From positions 5,208,001 through 5,272,000 of the forward strand of contig JAHREC010000009.1 of the NCBI GenBank assembly GCA_020081605.1: a stretch of 64,000 nt of DNA. Reading direction: 5' to 3'. The notes below the pieces were generated by a model, which saw only the letters and a program-made list of their open reading frames with translations, made no database searches and was not told where the DNA came from. Positions within the stretch are counted from its first letter, which is position 1. Each line of letters starts with the position of its first letter. Positions 13,101-25,878 of the stretch are shown here, piece by piece. The DNA comes from Albifimbria verrucaria (lineage: Eukaryota; Ascomycota; Sordariomycetes; Hypocreales; Stachybotryaceae). The translations under genes were made by a program, and so were the position numbers.

Positions 13101-16100
13101 ACCTGTCCAGAGTAAATTGGCAGACACCACATCGAGAGGGTCCCCGTGGCGATCAGCGGCGAGTCAGAGCCACGCGCGGGTGCGTGCACGCGCATCCGGG
13201 GTGGTTTGTCGCTTGTCTTGGTTGCAACAAGTTCCCTCGCCCGTCATTTACGATTCATTCTGAGCCAGCATCTTTCCCAGCTAGTCTCTGCAGAAACGCG
13301 ACCAAGAGAAGCCATCGATCGGTAAAATGCTCAGACCGTCTCGTCAGTTTTCATCTTCATCTCAGATCCTCTTCATCGCTGTCCAAGACGGCCCAGTCTA
13401 CCTGAGCGGATATTGAAGGGTCGCCCACCAACCGGCCTAGCCATCTCGTAACTTGCTGACAAGAACCGGTCGCTGCATTAGCTTCCCTACGTTAATTGCT
13501 GGGTTTGTTATCCTTCCCGGTCGCTGGCCGTTTCGTTTCATGTCTAGAAGGGCGTAGCGTCCTGCCCAGGGTCCACCACTCCTCCTCTCCACGGCCCATT
13601 CCCCAATCACGCAACGCCTACGAGAGCGCCGTTGTCCCCAAGTCCCCTTTTCCAAGTGGTTAACCTCATCGATAGCTTGATAGTATGCCCGAGCCATATA
13701 GCTGGTGGCTGCACTTCTTCATTTCATCACCGGGCCAGCTATGGTGTAGGCCATGCTTCTCTGCGGCTAGGTCGCTCATTTGAGGATAGACACAAAGATT
13801 TCCCAGATGCTACATTTTGCTTCTCAAGTACAAACAAAAGCCAAGGCTTCGATGTATGCATGCACTTTACAGGCCACCCCGGTATTGCTTTTGTGTTGTG
13901 ACTAACACGCGGTGTCCTAGACCGGTTCGATGGGTTTCTCCTCGAGTCACGTTGGAATCAAGAAACACCTTGAGCACTCCATCTTACTAGCCATGGACTC
14001 CCAGCTCTTGCGGCTGAATGCTCTCCTTCGTGCCGGCAGTTGTCCGAATCATTTGCAGCCTTTCTGAGCCATCATCTCATGGGATAGACAAAAAAAGAGC
14101 CAGTGTCGCCTTTCAGCTGGCATTGACGAGCATGTCTCAGTTGTCGTTCCAGAGGCGCGGGCAACCTCCCCTTCCCTTTGTGACCCCTTCTAGACAAAGC
14201 AGCGCACAGCATCTTGTTCCTTCCATGGCGAGTGGCGGGCGATGAGAGCCCCGTATTCCCGATGCACTAGACAGGCCGTCGCTTTTGTTCATCTTCGGGG
14301 TAATTTATCTTGCTGTCGCGGAAGGATTCCATGGAGTCCCTCCATTCCCTCGTGGATGAATGCTCGCCTTGTTTGAGGGGTTTGTCGCGTTGCATTACGC
14401 CCTGCAGCACCCCTTGCTGTCCTGCCCATGCGTCTGCCACTACCCCGGGCTGGAATGTGTTCGTCAATGGCGCTGGCCGGGGCCCGTGGCTTGTGGGAAG
14501 GAATCGGCTGTCTGTGCTAGTCACGAGGCTAGCGGCACTTGATGTCTTTGATCTTTCGTCCCAATTTGAAGGATATGTCGATCCTGGTACAGGCCACAAT
14601 CCAACCCGCGCTCGCATTACGCAGGTGCAGTCATGCTTGTCTTGCGGAGATATACCACCAGTAGCGTCTCAAGTCTCTTGTCTTGCGTCCGTGGATCTGT
14701 CTGGCGAACCCTTTCACCGCGCGTCGTTCCAAAGTCTTAGCCCTTGTCCTGTCAATTAGAGATTAGACCAGTGCGTCGGATAGTCGCGATGCTGCAGGAC
14801 ATCGGCTGCGCACGTCAAACATACTAGCACCTCTCCAACCGCTCGGACTTGGCCCTTGACACTGTAGTGTAATTCACAAGGATAAATTAAAGGACAAGAT
14901 CTGGCCCCTCTAATGGCCACGGGTTGTTCCCACTGTCGGAACCTTACGCCAGAAGTGTAGGGTAAAGCGCGTTGGCAGCGAGGATGAATACAATTGAATC
15001 TGCAACTGGCAGGTTTATGTTGTTCACGGTCTTTTAAATTGGGTATATTAAGAACTCTTTAGTTCTTGTAAGTGTCAGGACGTCTACAAAGAACCATTGG
15101 TCGTTGTCTGATATTGATGCTCAGCTTGGTGGTCGGATTAAAGCGTGTCTCTGTCAACCGAAATACAAACCTGTCTCTTCAAAACGAAGTTGAAGAGGAT
15201 TGCGTCAATTTACTTCGAGTGATTCCATTTAGATATATGAACACTCTAGAGCACTGTAAAATCTTCAATGCAAGACCAATTGCATGTTCCAGCTCCATAG
15301 CAGTTCAAATAACCATCAAGCTATCTCGTAACCTCAGTGGAACCTGAAAGCAGTATTCTTTGAGATCCGAAGCCCAAAGGGTTTTATAGGGGACATCTGG
15401 ATAGCAATTGGTATAGCAGATATATGAATTGTATGGCGAAATTGAATTATGTTTGGAGATGGAAATGCGAGCCTTCATAAATCGCCACGTTTAAGAGATG
15501 GAGTAATTCTTCTGACCATCCATCAAGTTATGCTCACGTACGGCAATAATAACTAGAAGGAATGTATGTATGCTAGAGTCTGCAGATTTAAAACCATGTG
15601 AGCACTTCATCCCAATTTGATATGAAATATGGCGTTGGAGGATCTTTTCCGCAGCGGGAGGTTTGCAAATAGCTCCGCTACGGATCTGTAAGGGTGGTCG
15701 GTACAACAAGATCTCCAAGATGATGCTAAGCAAGAACAGGCAAAGGGCGATGGCTCAAGGCTAACGAGAAAGTGCAGAGTTATCATGACATGTACACCAT
15801 CGTAGTTCTGCTCCTTGTTAAAATAAACCCATCCTCAAATTTGACATCAGCGATGTAGTTACATGAAAGAGCCTCTTTCATAATGCTATAATAGCTCCAC
15901 GTGGGTCCTCACAAGATAGCTCTGGAGCAATGATCTTCATTGCTGGTTCTTTCGTGAAGAATGCTGTTCGTCAGTGGCGTCGAATGAAGAGTTGTGCGTT
16001 AAGCTGGCCTACTTTATAGAGGTTGAATTGTTGATCTTGACGATGGCCGAGAATGTTCCGTGTATCAGCGGGCTGCCTGTTAAGAGAGCTCACTATACCC

Positions 16101-16355
16101 ATGGAAATGGCAACCGGTTAAGCAACTAGTATCAACAGCCTTGAAAATGCTTGGCAGCAAGGTGTATACAACTGGCCATTTAGTTCTTGAAAGTCCGCAT
16201 TGGCTTGGATGAGCTTCGATCGACGAGCCTTGTTATTTTTCTATTGGGCCCAGTGACTTATGCAACCAACTATGGAAATGAAGAATTGAAGTTTTATGAT
16301 GCCGCCATGTTAATCAGAGCACTTATGATTCAATGCAATGCTTCTATATCACCAT
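10170..16355. other. Gene-poor interval upstream of the kinesin
   Basis: No gene in these 6.2 kb shows a recognisable domain, a plausible exon chain or convincing codon structure. Short open stretches on both strands are rich in Arg, Pro and Ser, as expected from GC-rich non-coding DNA. Roughly 10.2-14.8 kb is GC-rich with short simple repeats, including GTGCCTATGCCTATGCC near 10.53 kb and a GGTACA repeat at 11.2 kb. From about 14.9 kb the composition turns AT-rich. The first part probably holds the long 5' leader and promoter of the kinesin. A non-coding transcript cannot be excluded. Confidence 0.5.
11198..11216. repeat. Short GGTACA tandem repeat
   Basis: Three copies of the hexamer GGTACA stand head to tail, followed by a degenerate GGTACC copy at about 11,222. 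It lies in non-coding DNA and is probably a simple-sequence expansion. Confidence 0.7.
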
Positions 16356-18933
16356 TTACAGGCCCTTGAGGAGCCCCTCATGCTTCACAACCCAGCTGCC
16401 ATCTTTGGGAAAGCCCGGGGCATGGCCCTCACTTCCCTTCCATCCAGCCGCCATGTACCCGACTGTGTGGTAATTAGTCTTCCTGTTCAGATGACTAGAA
16501 TGGGCACTTACCAGCGTAGAGCAAGCCAGCGTTGCCGGGCATGAAAGGTGGTGGCGTACCTCCATCTCCACCTCGAATGGCAAAGCCTAGCTCTGGTCAG
16601 TGAACCAATAATCTTAATTGGGTGACCAAATATGAAGGGAGAGCTCACCGGCGTCGTCAAACTTCCAGTAATCGTAAGCAGTCAAATGATAGATTGCTCT
16701 TTCTGGAGCTCCTACTCTCGCCGAGTTCAACGCAAGCACCGGCCGTCCCCATCCGCGAATCTTTGCGTCCGTCCATACCTCTGCGACTTTGTCTGCAGTC
16801 TTTCTTGAAACCTCACTGTCCACCGCGGGTGTGTCTGGTAGAAATCCTTGCAGCATGATGAGGGATCGCGGGTCTCCGTTAAGACTTGGGTCCTCCCACC
16901 ATGTGCTGTTGACTCCTTCGTAGACTGCGTATAAGCCATCGACCTGCGGTGGCAAAGCAAGATTCTCTGCGACGGTGGTCCACTCCTTGGGGACCGATTG
17001 ACCAAGTTTGACTTTCCAGTCGCGAGCGACATCAAGACCATAGCGCCAGTATGAGATCTACCAGTGTTAGAAAGGAAAAATGACGTGAGCTCAAGAACCT
17101 CAAAAGATACGTACTTCATACGCAAGATTGAGGGTATCGTTAGGGGTGTATTCTCCGTGACACCGTAAGATCTAGCACTGTCAGAATGACGTTCTTGCAG
17201 TGATGTGTATGACTTACGGAGGCCCGAGTTGGTAATTGTTGGAAGTCTTGTTGTACCAAGCGTATGACGCCATGTAATCCGCTGTTGCTGTCAATACTTT
17301 GTCCCAGCGCTCTAGGGTTTCACGGGTAGGATTCGCCTGGTAGGCTAAAGAAGCCATGAGCATAGGGTGAGGCTGCTGCCACAGTAGTAGAGCATTGATG
17401 AGCCCTGGCGCACTGGATCCAGTGACAAGTTGGGTCATCTTCGGCCATCTATATATGGTATGTTAGCTATGAGTTTTTAATGACTGCTTCCAGTCTTACC
17501 TTGCGCCCTCCCAGCCCATAGCACTAGCACGTTCAATAGAGGAAGGTAGCAAGGCTTCGTAAACCGCAGGAAACATGCCATCAAAAATCTTTTGACGACC
17601 CCATGTGCTCCAGTGAGCAGCGTGCCATATGACCATCTCCATGTGAAACTTGCCTACGTTGCGTCAATTTTATGGCCTCTACTGTGGATGCCAGTAACTT
17701 ACCATACCACCCATTGTTCATTAACCCACTTTCTTGCGGCGGCTGTCCCTTGGCAGCGCTGTTAACCCGAGCATGGTATTGCGATAGGATGATCCGGCGC
17801 TGAAGCTCATTGGCCTTAGGGTTTGGGGACTCGGTCAAATCCACAAAACCGCCCTCTTCCCAGTAGCTATGCCACCCTTGAGGACTGCGTTTCTGAATGG
17901 TCGTCGGTAGTTCTGCAATCTTGCGGTCAGGCGAAAAGTGAGCAGTAAAGGTGACTGAATCAGTCTTTTGCTTCGGTGCTAGAGTAAATCGATGCGCTGT
18001 TTTCGCTGTAGACCCTTTAGGCTCATCACGGGTCAGATGTAAAGTAGATTCGCGTGGCCATCTGAGATTGACAAAATATTTCGTCTCTTGCATCTCATGG
18101 TAAATATGCGCGGTTCCTGGTTCTCCACAGCCCTGCTGAGCATTTGTCGTATGGTTCGTTGGAAAGTCGTAGCTACCAACGAATACCTCATACTTGTAAG
18201 CCGTCGTGTGAATTGGGGGATACGGAAAGTCAAGTTCGACTTCCAGATCGCCTGTCGTGATCAAGTCAGATTTGATGGTGAAGGCCACTGAATCGGAATC
18301 GAAGTCGCCTTGAGTTACTACGCTAACACTATTGCCTTCAATTTTGAACGTAGATGTGATGATTCCACTCCATACGTCCAGCTCCTGCCTTGGTTCAGAG
18401 ATCTGGGAAGCTGCAAGCGTCTTCTTCTTGTACTTTAGACCGATGCGACCTAGGTTGACGCGGTTCGGGTTGGCGATGATCCATTGCGAAACCTGAGGTA
18501 GTTTGGGGTCAGGGATGTCGTAAGAGACATTTCGACCGTGAGTTAACCTTGGGACGCCGGTATAATCGCTGAGTTTTTCCCTACATCATGATGAGTCGAG
18601 ACGTGCTACAAACCTGATGGTTATGCGCACCCATTTGTTGGCAACGCGTCGCTATGCCAGGCCCATGAGCTCATGGTATTGAACGGCAAGAACGTTTGCA
18701 TGCCGGTGTTGTCAACACCAAACGCAAAGTCGCCATTTCCAACTTGTAGTGGTGTTGTGTTGTTGTCTATCAAGGCTGTTCGAACAACGTTGTACTTGGA
18801 CACGACTCTCTCCCTATGCCACAAGTCAGTCAGTCATTGACAAGACTTAGTCACAATTTCTATCTCACCTGTCTATGCGCCCCAAAACGAGCGAGGGCAA
18901 AAGCAAAGCCACAAAAACTCTAGTAAGCCCCAT
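16356..18933 (-). CDS. Secreted six-hairpin glycosidase-like enzyme
   Basis: A signal peptide (MGLTRVFVALLLPSLVLG) starts a protein of about 740 residues with at least eight exons. All introns are GT-AG and 45-65 bp. Recognisable segments in order are TPLQVGNGDFAFGVDNTGMQ, LTHGRNVSYD, NRVNLGRIGL, ESGLMNNGWYGK, HMEMVIWHAAHWSTWGR, RASAMGWEGARWPKM, and near the end DYWKFDDAGFAIRGGDGGTP. This matches fungal proteins of the six-hairpin glycosidase superfamily related to the GH65/GH95-type (alpha/alpha)6 fold. The GNGDFAFG and MGWEGARWPK segments suggest a sugar-binding cleft, but the substrate is unknown. One frame break occurs at 18630-18632 (CCC), where one extra base carries LPTNG into an exon end with a normal donor. 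The enzyme is presumably exported and active on plant or microbial glycans, which is inference. Confidence 0.8.
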
Positions 18934-20283
18934 CTTGACCCTGGACTAAAGCCTGATCATTCAATTACGCTATTGCTGTCACTGTCGCATCCTACGCCTC
19001 CCTTCTATAAGGATAGCACGCCGGGTCAAAGCATGCCGAGCCCCTCAGCACATGCATGCTAGATCTCGAGCCGATGAGCCCGAACCGACGTCAATTCCCA
19101 ACCAAATCCGGCATGATCACCAAATAAGCAAATGGAATAAAGATCCTGGGGAACAGTGGAGAACCCCAAGCAGAAGACAGAAAATGGAAGGATCTGGGGT
19201 TAAATGCTGCCCCGCATGAGGAGTTAGGTTGTCTTTAGAATTCTTACACCAATGATCTTGTTGATAACAACAAGGCATGGATCGGTGCAGCGATGAGGAG
19301 TCGCGAGATTCGGCGAAGATTTGAAAGATTTTTGGCTAAAAGAGAGGTCAATGAGATCAACAAACGTTGCTTGTTCGGGATTGCATAGCGTGACTTAAGC
19401 CCTTGAGAGTGGAGTAAAGGAGCTCAATAATGTTGTTTTTGTTACATGGATTACTTTAGCCGGGTAACCACCTCTTGTCTATGATAAAGTAGGCTGTGTT
19501 AACAATGAAAACCTCTTGAACTCAGCTCAGGGTAGGAAATCAAGAAAATTTAGCCTAGAATCTTGAAATCGAGCGAGAAGTGATGAAGCTCTAGTTCATG
19601 AAGTCCATAGAAACGCGCTACCTGGATCTCACATTTCTCTGTGGCCTACTGACTATCTGCGCCAAGCTGTGTCAAAGGCAAACTATCTGTCTATTGATTC
19701 ATTCTAGACAGACTCAAGATCGAGAGAGTGATTATTGTAGTTCATGGATGGGCTACTATAGGAACCGCTCTCTCAAATTCAGTTTGCCATTTCCATTTAT
19801 TATTCGGTGATATCAGGATAAACCTTGCTACCATTACCTCGGAACTGACGAGTCCAGACTTTAGGATCAAATTTCATAGGAATCCTCTTACTGAACAGTA
19901 CGGGAGCTTCGTCCCCGACCTCCCTTTGAGCATGAATGCTGCTTTTGTAGGGGCAAGGGATCTATCAGCTGGCCTAGGAGCTGTCCTTATTCCGGCAGCA
20001 AACATTAAACGCCACATGGGCCACTGTCACATATGCAGATGGTTACATTCTGCACTGTATTGTTCAAAGTAGTTTTGTACTTTGCAATACGAAGTAAAGC
20101 ATGACAGGGCAGCCTGCTCTTTCGTTGAGCTTGCAGATTGCTTATTCATTGATGATGCTCCATGAAACACCAGGCAGTGAGAACTCAGGCTATTTACGAG
20201 GTTCCAGACAATTCCCGAAGTCATAGGTGTAGTTAATTATTGGTAGAAACCAACCAGGACATCTAAACCACCAGAGGTATATC
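18934..20283. other. Intergenic, glycosidase promoter side
   Basis: I see no gene. The sequence is AT-rich, the open frames are short and lack domain features, and no tRNA or repeat is obvious. It separates the 5' end of the glycosidase from the 3' end of the FAD oxidase. Confidence 0.5.
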
Positions 20284-22165
20284 TTAACGCATGAAATGCA
20301 AAGCCAGCAGTTCCCAACCATGGTTTGGCGTGCAAATGATGGATGCATGGCACAAGCTTCCAGCTGAAAGCGCCACATGGATTAGTGCTTTAGTGAGGAG
20401 CCTGAAGCCCGAGCGTCTCAGCTGCTGGAAGACACCTTCAGGGTCATACTTGGCAGATGTATCCTTCAAAAACCGAACTGACTCAGAGCCATATCGAAGA
20501 AGAGGCTGCTGGTCACCTAGTGCGTAATTCAAATAATCCCAGTCCTTGTTAACACCAATCTCGGTCGCATACTTGTTGATCGCATCCTTATACTCGAGGG
20601 TCAGAGGATGGATCTTATCTTGATTCTCTTTAGTGTCAACGGTAACAGCAATGAGCCAGTTGAGCGTCGGACCATCCGCAACCTTGTCCTCCAGACCAAG
20701 GACATTGCCACCATTGGCAATCGAGTGCCTAACCATAGATTGGGTCATGGGCTGGAACTGAACAAGAACGCTAAATACAGAGCTTGGGGCGGCAGCTTGC
20801 ATTTTCTGTACGTATTCTGCATGTTTTTCCTCAATAAATATCATCATTCTCTTGTCGTTGTTTACCAGCCCAGTCATCCAATTAGCACTATGAGCCAGTC
20901 AGCCTTCGGAACTTAGCCTGAGATGAGCACTGGATACCCACTAAAGGCCAAGGGGGTAGCACCCGTAAATTGAGGGACTAGTTCGGCCAGGTCACCAATC
21001 CTTGTTGTAGTAGATGTGTAGTTGATTGAAAGGAGTGTATCAAAAGCAGGTGCATCGGGAACGGCATCTATGTTGGACACAACCGAGATGAGGATTCTCT
21101 CCGTACCTGTCCATTGGACTGATACAATAATTTGGGAGGCAGGGTCCTCGGCCGTACGGTCAACAAAATCGAGGTAGGCATCGTAGACCGCATCACGATC
21201 TGCCAGATCGAAGAAGACAAAACCTCCCCAGAGCCGGTTGGACTCGGTAACACCTAGCCTGGTTCAGTATATGGGTATATATGAAGAGACATTGGGAAAC
21301 TCACGCTGGTCAATACGAGTCACGAAGCCAAAGTTACCAGAGCCTCCCTTAAGAGCTTTCCAGAGGTCACTGTTCTCTTTTGCATTGGCGTTTACAATTG
21401 TGCCATTCGCGAGAACGACTTGGAAGTTCTCGACAGAATCGCAGGCAAATCCACGAGTGTTTGCGTGAAATGAATACTAAAAAAGGCTCGTAGTTAGTTC
21501 GAAATGTCTCGAAATGACGAAGTAAGCATAGACTGACACCACCTCCAGTCGTAAACCCGCCCGCGCCTACAACTGAGGCCCTCCCACCTACAGCTCCAAC
21601 GCCATAGGGATTGAGAGCTGCATATACATGCCCCCAATCAGACCCAGGCCCAATCAGAGCAATCTTTCTTTCTGCGTCATATGTTGTGGCATTGAGGTAC
21701 GCTGGGAAAATAGTTAGCACTTCACGAGAACCAGGCCATTGAGAAGATAACGTGCCAAAGTCAACAGTGACGCCTTTTTGAACGCCGTTGGCCCTTTCCA
21801 GGCGGAGTGCGCTCCACTGCGTATGCCAAACGGGCAATTTTTCCCAGAGATCACTTTGGCGATTCTGGATACATCTTCGACATTCTCCGGCATGACCATA
21901 CACCACGGCTCTAGAGCCGCATTGGCCGAATAGTATGATTTGAGGCGTTGTTCATACTGTTTTGACCCTGGGATGTAAATTTTGCCTTGGAGCTCACGCA
22001 CAGAGGCCAAAGCTGAGCACTGTCTGAGCGTCAGCCACAACCAGACAATAGGTCAGCCGGGGTCAAGATGTGATTTCATACGCAAGCACAGTAGGTATTG
22101 GTGGTTTTAGTGGCACTGACCACTAGGGCTATAAGTAAGATGAATACTTTAGACACCCCCATCAT
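20284..22165 (-). CDS. Secreted BBE-like FAD-linked oxidoreductase
   Basis: This is a berberine-bridge-type (PCMH/VAO) flavin oxidase of about 500 residues. Exon 1 codes for a signal peptide ([18 protein letters not shown]). After an intron comes [19 protein letters not shown], then the FAD-binding domain with [14 protein letters not shown], whose His is the expected site of the 8-alpha histidyl-FAD bond. [18 protein letters not shown] and [17 protein letters not shown] follow. The second Cys link of bicovalent BBE enzymes (a CxTVG-type segment) is not visible: the matching place reads [13 protein letters not shown]. The C-terminal substrate domain ends near [20 protein letters not shown], after which the frame runs about 35 residues further than relatives do, so an intron or frame error at the 3' end is possible. 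A missing base at 21792-21794 breaks WKG from [12 protein letters not shown]. Such enzymes oxidise sugars or metabolites and release hydrogen peroxide; the substrate is unknown. Confidence 0.85.
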
Positions 22166-24038
22166 GGTTTGTTCAATTGGAAGCAATGTAGAAGAGGGTA
22201 AGGAAGAAGAAGACGAGAATGGCGGATAGATGGGAGTAGTGCAGCCATCCTATGCAGTGCGTAATGAGGGCGAATGAGGGGACCTGCAGTCTTGTATTAC
22301 TGAAAAGCCATCCAGCTGGTCGGGAAGCCAGATCAAGATCGAGCAGAACGGGATGTTGCATCAGGTCACTAAGCGGACCACTAGAACTATCGATCGAGGG
22401 TCTACTGCCGACAGAATCAACCTGAGCTTGCTTTAGACAAGATACAGGCAATAGACCTTCGACCACCAAGCTTCTGGGTCCAGGAGGGATGTGGCCCAAT
22501 ACGAAAGCGTCATCTCATGACTCTGATGTCAGCAAACCTGCATTCTCTTCACCTGTTGTGGGATTGGTATGGGCTGCGACAATGACTCGCACAGGGCAGT
22601 AGTGCATGTAAGCCAATTATTGACACATCATTTATGCCTGGGATTTTTGCATGAGGTTTCTGCACCATCAACCAAATCTGGTATCTGTGCTCCGTGTCTT
22701 TTCAAGGTCTATGCTAGAAGCCTGCAGATGCTTGGCTCATCTTCTCTGCTTCCCCAGAACCGACCCAGCCAGCAAGTATACCAGTCCAGTTTTTGGGCCA
22801 GCCTGGTCTAGCTACTCTCAATTTTGTCGATCAATCATGCCCTCAAGCCCTCCAAGAATGTGCTCGTATTGGAAGAAATTACAATGCTGCAAGTGGCTTT
22901 GCCATCTCACCAATGTGTAGGGACGTAAGCCTTACCCCTATCACACAGTACAGACCAGGAGACCACCCTGCCCCTCTATGCAATGTTTTATGCAAAGGCA
23001 TGCGATGCATAGGTACCTGTCTGGATGCGACTGTCAGCATTAGCTTGAACCAGATTGCCCAACTTGAGAATGAGTTATATCTGCAAGATCATAGATATTT
23101 ATGAGTTTGTTGCCAATTCTGTCAAGCTCAGTGATTTGAATAAGCAGACGATATAACTGAAACGAAAAGGCTGGCGATGATATCTTCCAGCGGTTTCGAC
23201 GGGAAATGGCCGAAATAACGCCACCTGGAATTGGATGGGAACTTTGGGCAGCGAGGGATTTTGCTTCCCTGCATATTGGCAATCGGCAGTCAAGGCCAAT
23301 GTAACATCAACCCCATTTTAGTGTAGACAAGACCTGAAGTATGGACAAGGGCCAGCTGGAACTGGTTTGAGACCCGGCAACGGCGGCTTCCTCACCCCAG
23401 ACACATTTAAGCTTTACCTCAGTACCATGGAATCATATCTAGTACAACATGTTGCAAGAGATTTAGTGCGTTGCTCGCTAAACAAGCTGCGACAAACCCG
23501 GAACCTCAATGATGCCCAAGTTAGACGTAGAGTAGCAAATGTATGAGCAAGTATTGAAACTTGGAAAGAATTTTCGAGAAACCAGAGCCAAGCTTTTGTG
23601 AACATACATGGTCTAGGAAAAAGAAAGAAAAAGAAAAACGGCCTGGATATCTACACTGTTGAAGGACTAACGGAACTCCCTGTGGCGTATAAACGACATG
23701 CTGCTGAATTGTAGACTCAAAGCTCAGACCAACGCTCACTTTCTTTGGTCTGAATTTTCAGGTCTTCGATGCCCTTGCAGTCTAATGATCTCGGTGTGTC
23801 CTTGGATCCCCAGGGTTCCAGCCTGTGCTTGTCCGAAAAGAGATGATGACGGACTTGAGTCGAGTCAGTATCCCGGTCACCTCCCTTTTCTTATTCCTGA
23901 TTCTGGCTGGATAGAACTGCGAAGATTCTTAAAGTGACGGAGAGCCTTGATCTTTGAGGGATCCACCAAGATGTAAACTGACTTGTCCCTCTATTTCCAA
24001 CAGTCCCGAGGGGTCATTCGTTGAATGAGAGCCCCATA
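22166..24038. other. Intergenic between FAD oxidase and rhodopsin-like gene
   Basis: This 1.9-kb region lies between divergent genes and must hold both promoters. No coding exon with domain or splice support was found. A polypurine stretch (AAAGAAAGAAAAAG) lies near 23.62 kb. Confidence 0.5.
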
Positions 24039-25500
24039 ATGAGCTTCCTGATCCACAACGGTGTCGAGGTTCTTCGCCTCCCGCCCTCCAATTATGAAGT
24101 GGATTTCGATAACCCAAAATCAAACAAGGTCTTGGAACATTTCTTAATTTTCGGCATCGGCGGGTCTTTGGCACTGGTGGCATTGTGTCAACGGTTTTAT
24201 ACCAAGATCTTCCTTTCTAAAGGACTCGGAATAGATGATGGTAAGAATGATGTTGTTAAAACATATCGAATGCTAACGATTACAGGATTTATGTTCATCG
24301 GTTGGGTCAGATTTTCTTTCCTTATGATTCCCCGAGCGCCAGCTGATAAAGTTCCAAACAGGTTGGCTCTGTTGCAACTCAAGCGTTAATGACCTGTAAG
24401 TTAGGCAAATATTTTGAAGCCTTTGGGGATGAAGACTGATTGTAGCAGTGACAATTGTCGAGAAGGGTTTCTGCTACCACTCCTGGGAAATGCCTCTGGC
24501 ACGTTTCGAGCGATATGCCTATGTAAGTGCCTCACAATTTCTATCAGATGGCTTTAAATCATTTGCTAATGACGGGCTAGATATCTTATATTGCTGCTCC
24601 GGTCTACATGCTGTGCACTGGGTTTGTCAAGCTTTCTCTATTGGCTTTCTACCTCCAGCTCTCGCCTCAGAAATGGTTTCGAATCTCAATATGCGCTAGC
24701 ATTGCTATTGTTACCTGCTACACCATCATAATTACATTCTTGATGCTGTTTAACTGCAACCCACCGAAAAAACAGTACGATTTTCACGTCGTCGGCGGCA
24801 GCTGTATCGATGCAGCGATTCTATACATGGCAACGGCTGTTTCGAACATCATCACGGACATAATACTCTTCGTACTGCCCCTCCCAATGGTGTATCAATT
24901 GCATATGCCCAGGATCCAAAAAGCTGGTGCTGTCGTTGTGTTTGGAATTGGGTCCTTGTCAGTGGTACGGCGTAATCATGCCCTTCAATTGACTGACAGT
25001 TCACAGAACCATTGCTACATCAATCATTCGTCTAGCACTCTTGCCAGTCGTTCTTAAGAGTACCGACCCATCTTGGGATGCGGCCCCGCTAATATTTGGT
25101 CGTATGTTTCCTAGACTACCTAGCAAGCCGTGTAACCTAACATCACCTGCAGGTTTGTGGAGGCTAATTTACTCATCATCTGCGGCTCTATGCCTACTCT
25201 CCGAAAGTTCTTTAAACACTTTGCACCACGTCTTATGCGTTCTACCAGCAAAAGCGCCCCGTCGTATAGTGCTGGCTACAATCAACAGCACAGCAACCCC
25301 TCAGCCGCGTCCGCAGGTCCCGTCCTTACACACAGTTTCCCGAAGAAGAAGAGCTTGAGATGAGGAGTTTCTCTGATGAGAACATTACGAAGACCGGCGT
25401 TACCGTAGCCGTGGGTGTCGCTCAGCCGGACGTTAGTCGCGATGATTACAGTGATCGGGCTATCTTGCAGACTACGAGCGTGACAGTTAAGTACAGCTAG
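24039..25500 (+). CDS. Fungal rhodopsin-like seven-helix membrane protein (SAT4/PTH11-like)
   Basis: The protein has about 370 residues in six exons, starting at MSFLIHNGVEVLRLPPSN. Hydrophobic segments match the seven-helix fungal rhodopsin-like domain (PF20684 type). They include HFLIFGIGGSLALVALCQRF, YIAAPVYMLCTGFVKLSLLA, FYLQLSPQKWFR, a loop CNPPKKQYDF, CIDAAILYMATAVSNIITDI, LPLPMVYQLHMPRIQK, and the closing helix NLLIICGSMPTLRKFF. Introns lie at 24239-24286, about 24305-24361, about 24400-24447, about 24520-24580, about 24957-25006 and about 25100-25152. Two missing bases break the frame: at 25084-25087 (C4), joining DAAP to ANIWSFVEAN, and near 25336-25341, which exposes an acidic tail ending VTVKYS. 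No retinal lysine is expected in this family, and some members act as surface sensors. The function here is not known. Confidence 0.85.
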
Positions 25501-25878
25501 AAAATTACCAGATATAGAGGCAGTCTTTCTTTTTACTTTTGGGTATTTCTCTAAGCTTACGGTACCAAGTATCATTTCTATGCATAAATGTTCGTGGTGA
25601 AGATATTGAGACCGTAGTATTGATGAAAATTGGCACTCCAGCTCCGGCTATCTGTTGTTTCATATTCGGTACTGGGTCAATAGCTTTCACATAATCACAA
25701 AAGTTTGTTCATCTAGAAAGGCTGTATCTCTGTTGATTATATTGAATGAGAGCTTTAACTTGGGGTTTGTCGGATTATATGATTATTGCAATCTTTTATA
25801 TTATGAATAAACCATATCATTTCTTCCCTAAGTATAACCCCTAGGCCTGTATCCTGACCTAAATATGCCTCTGTAAGT

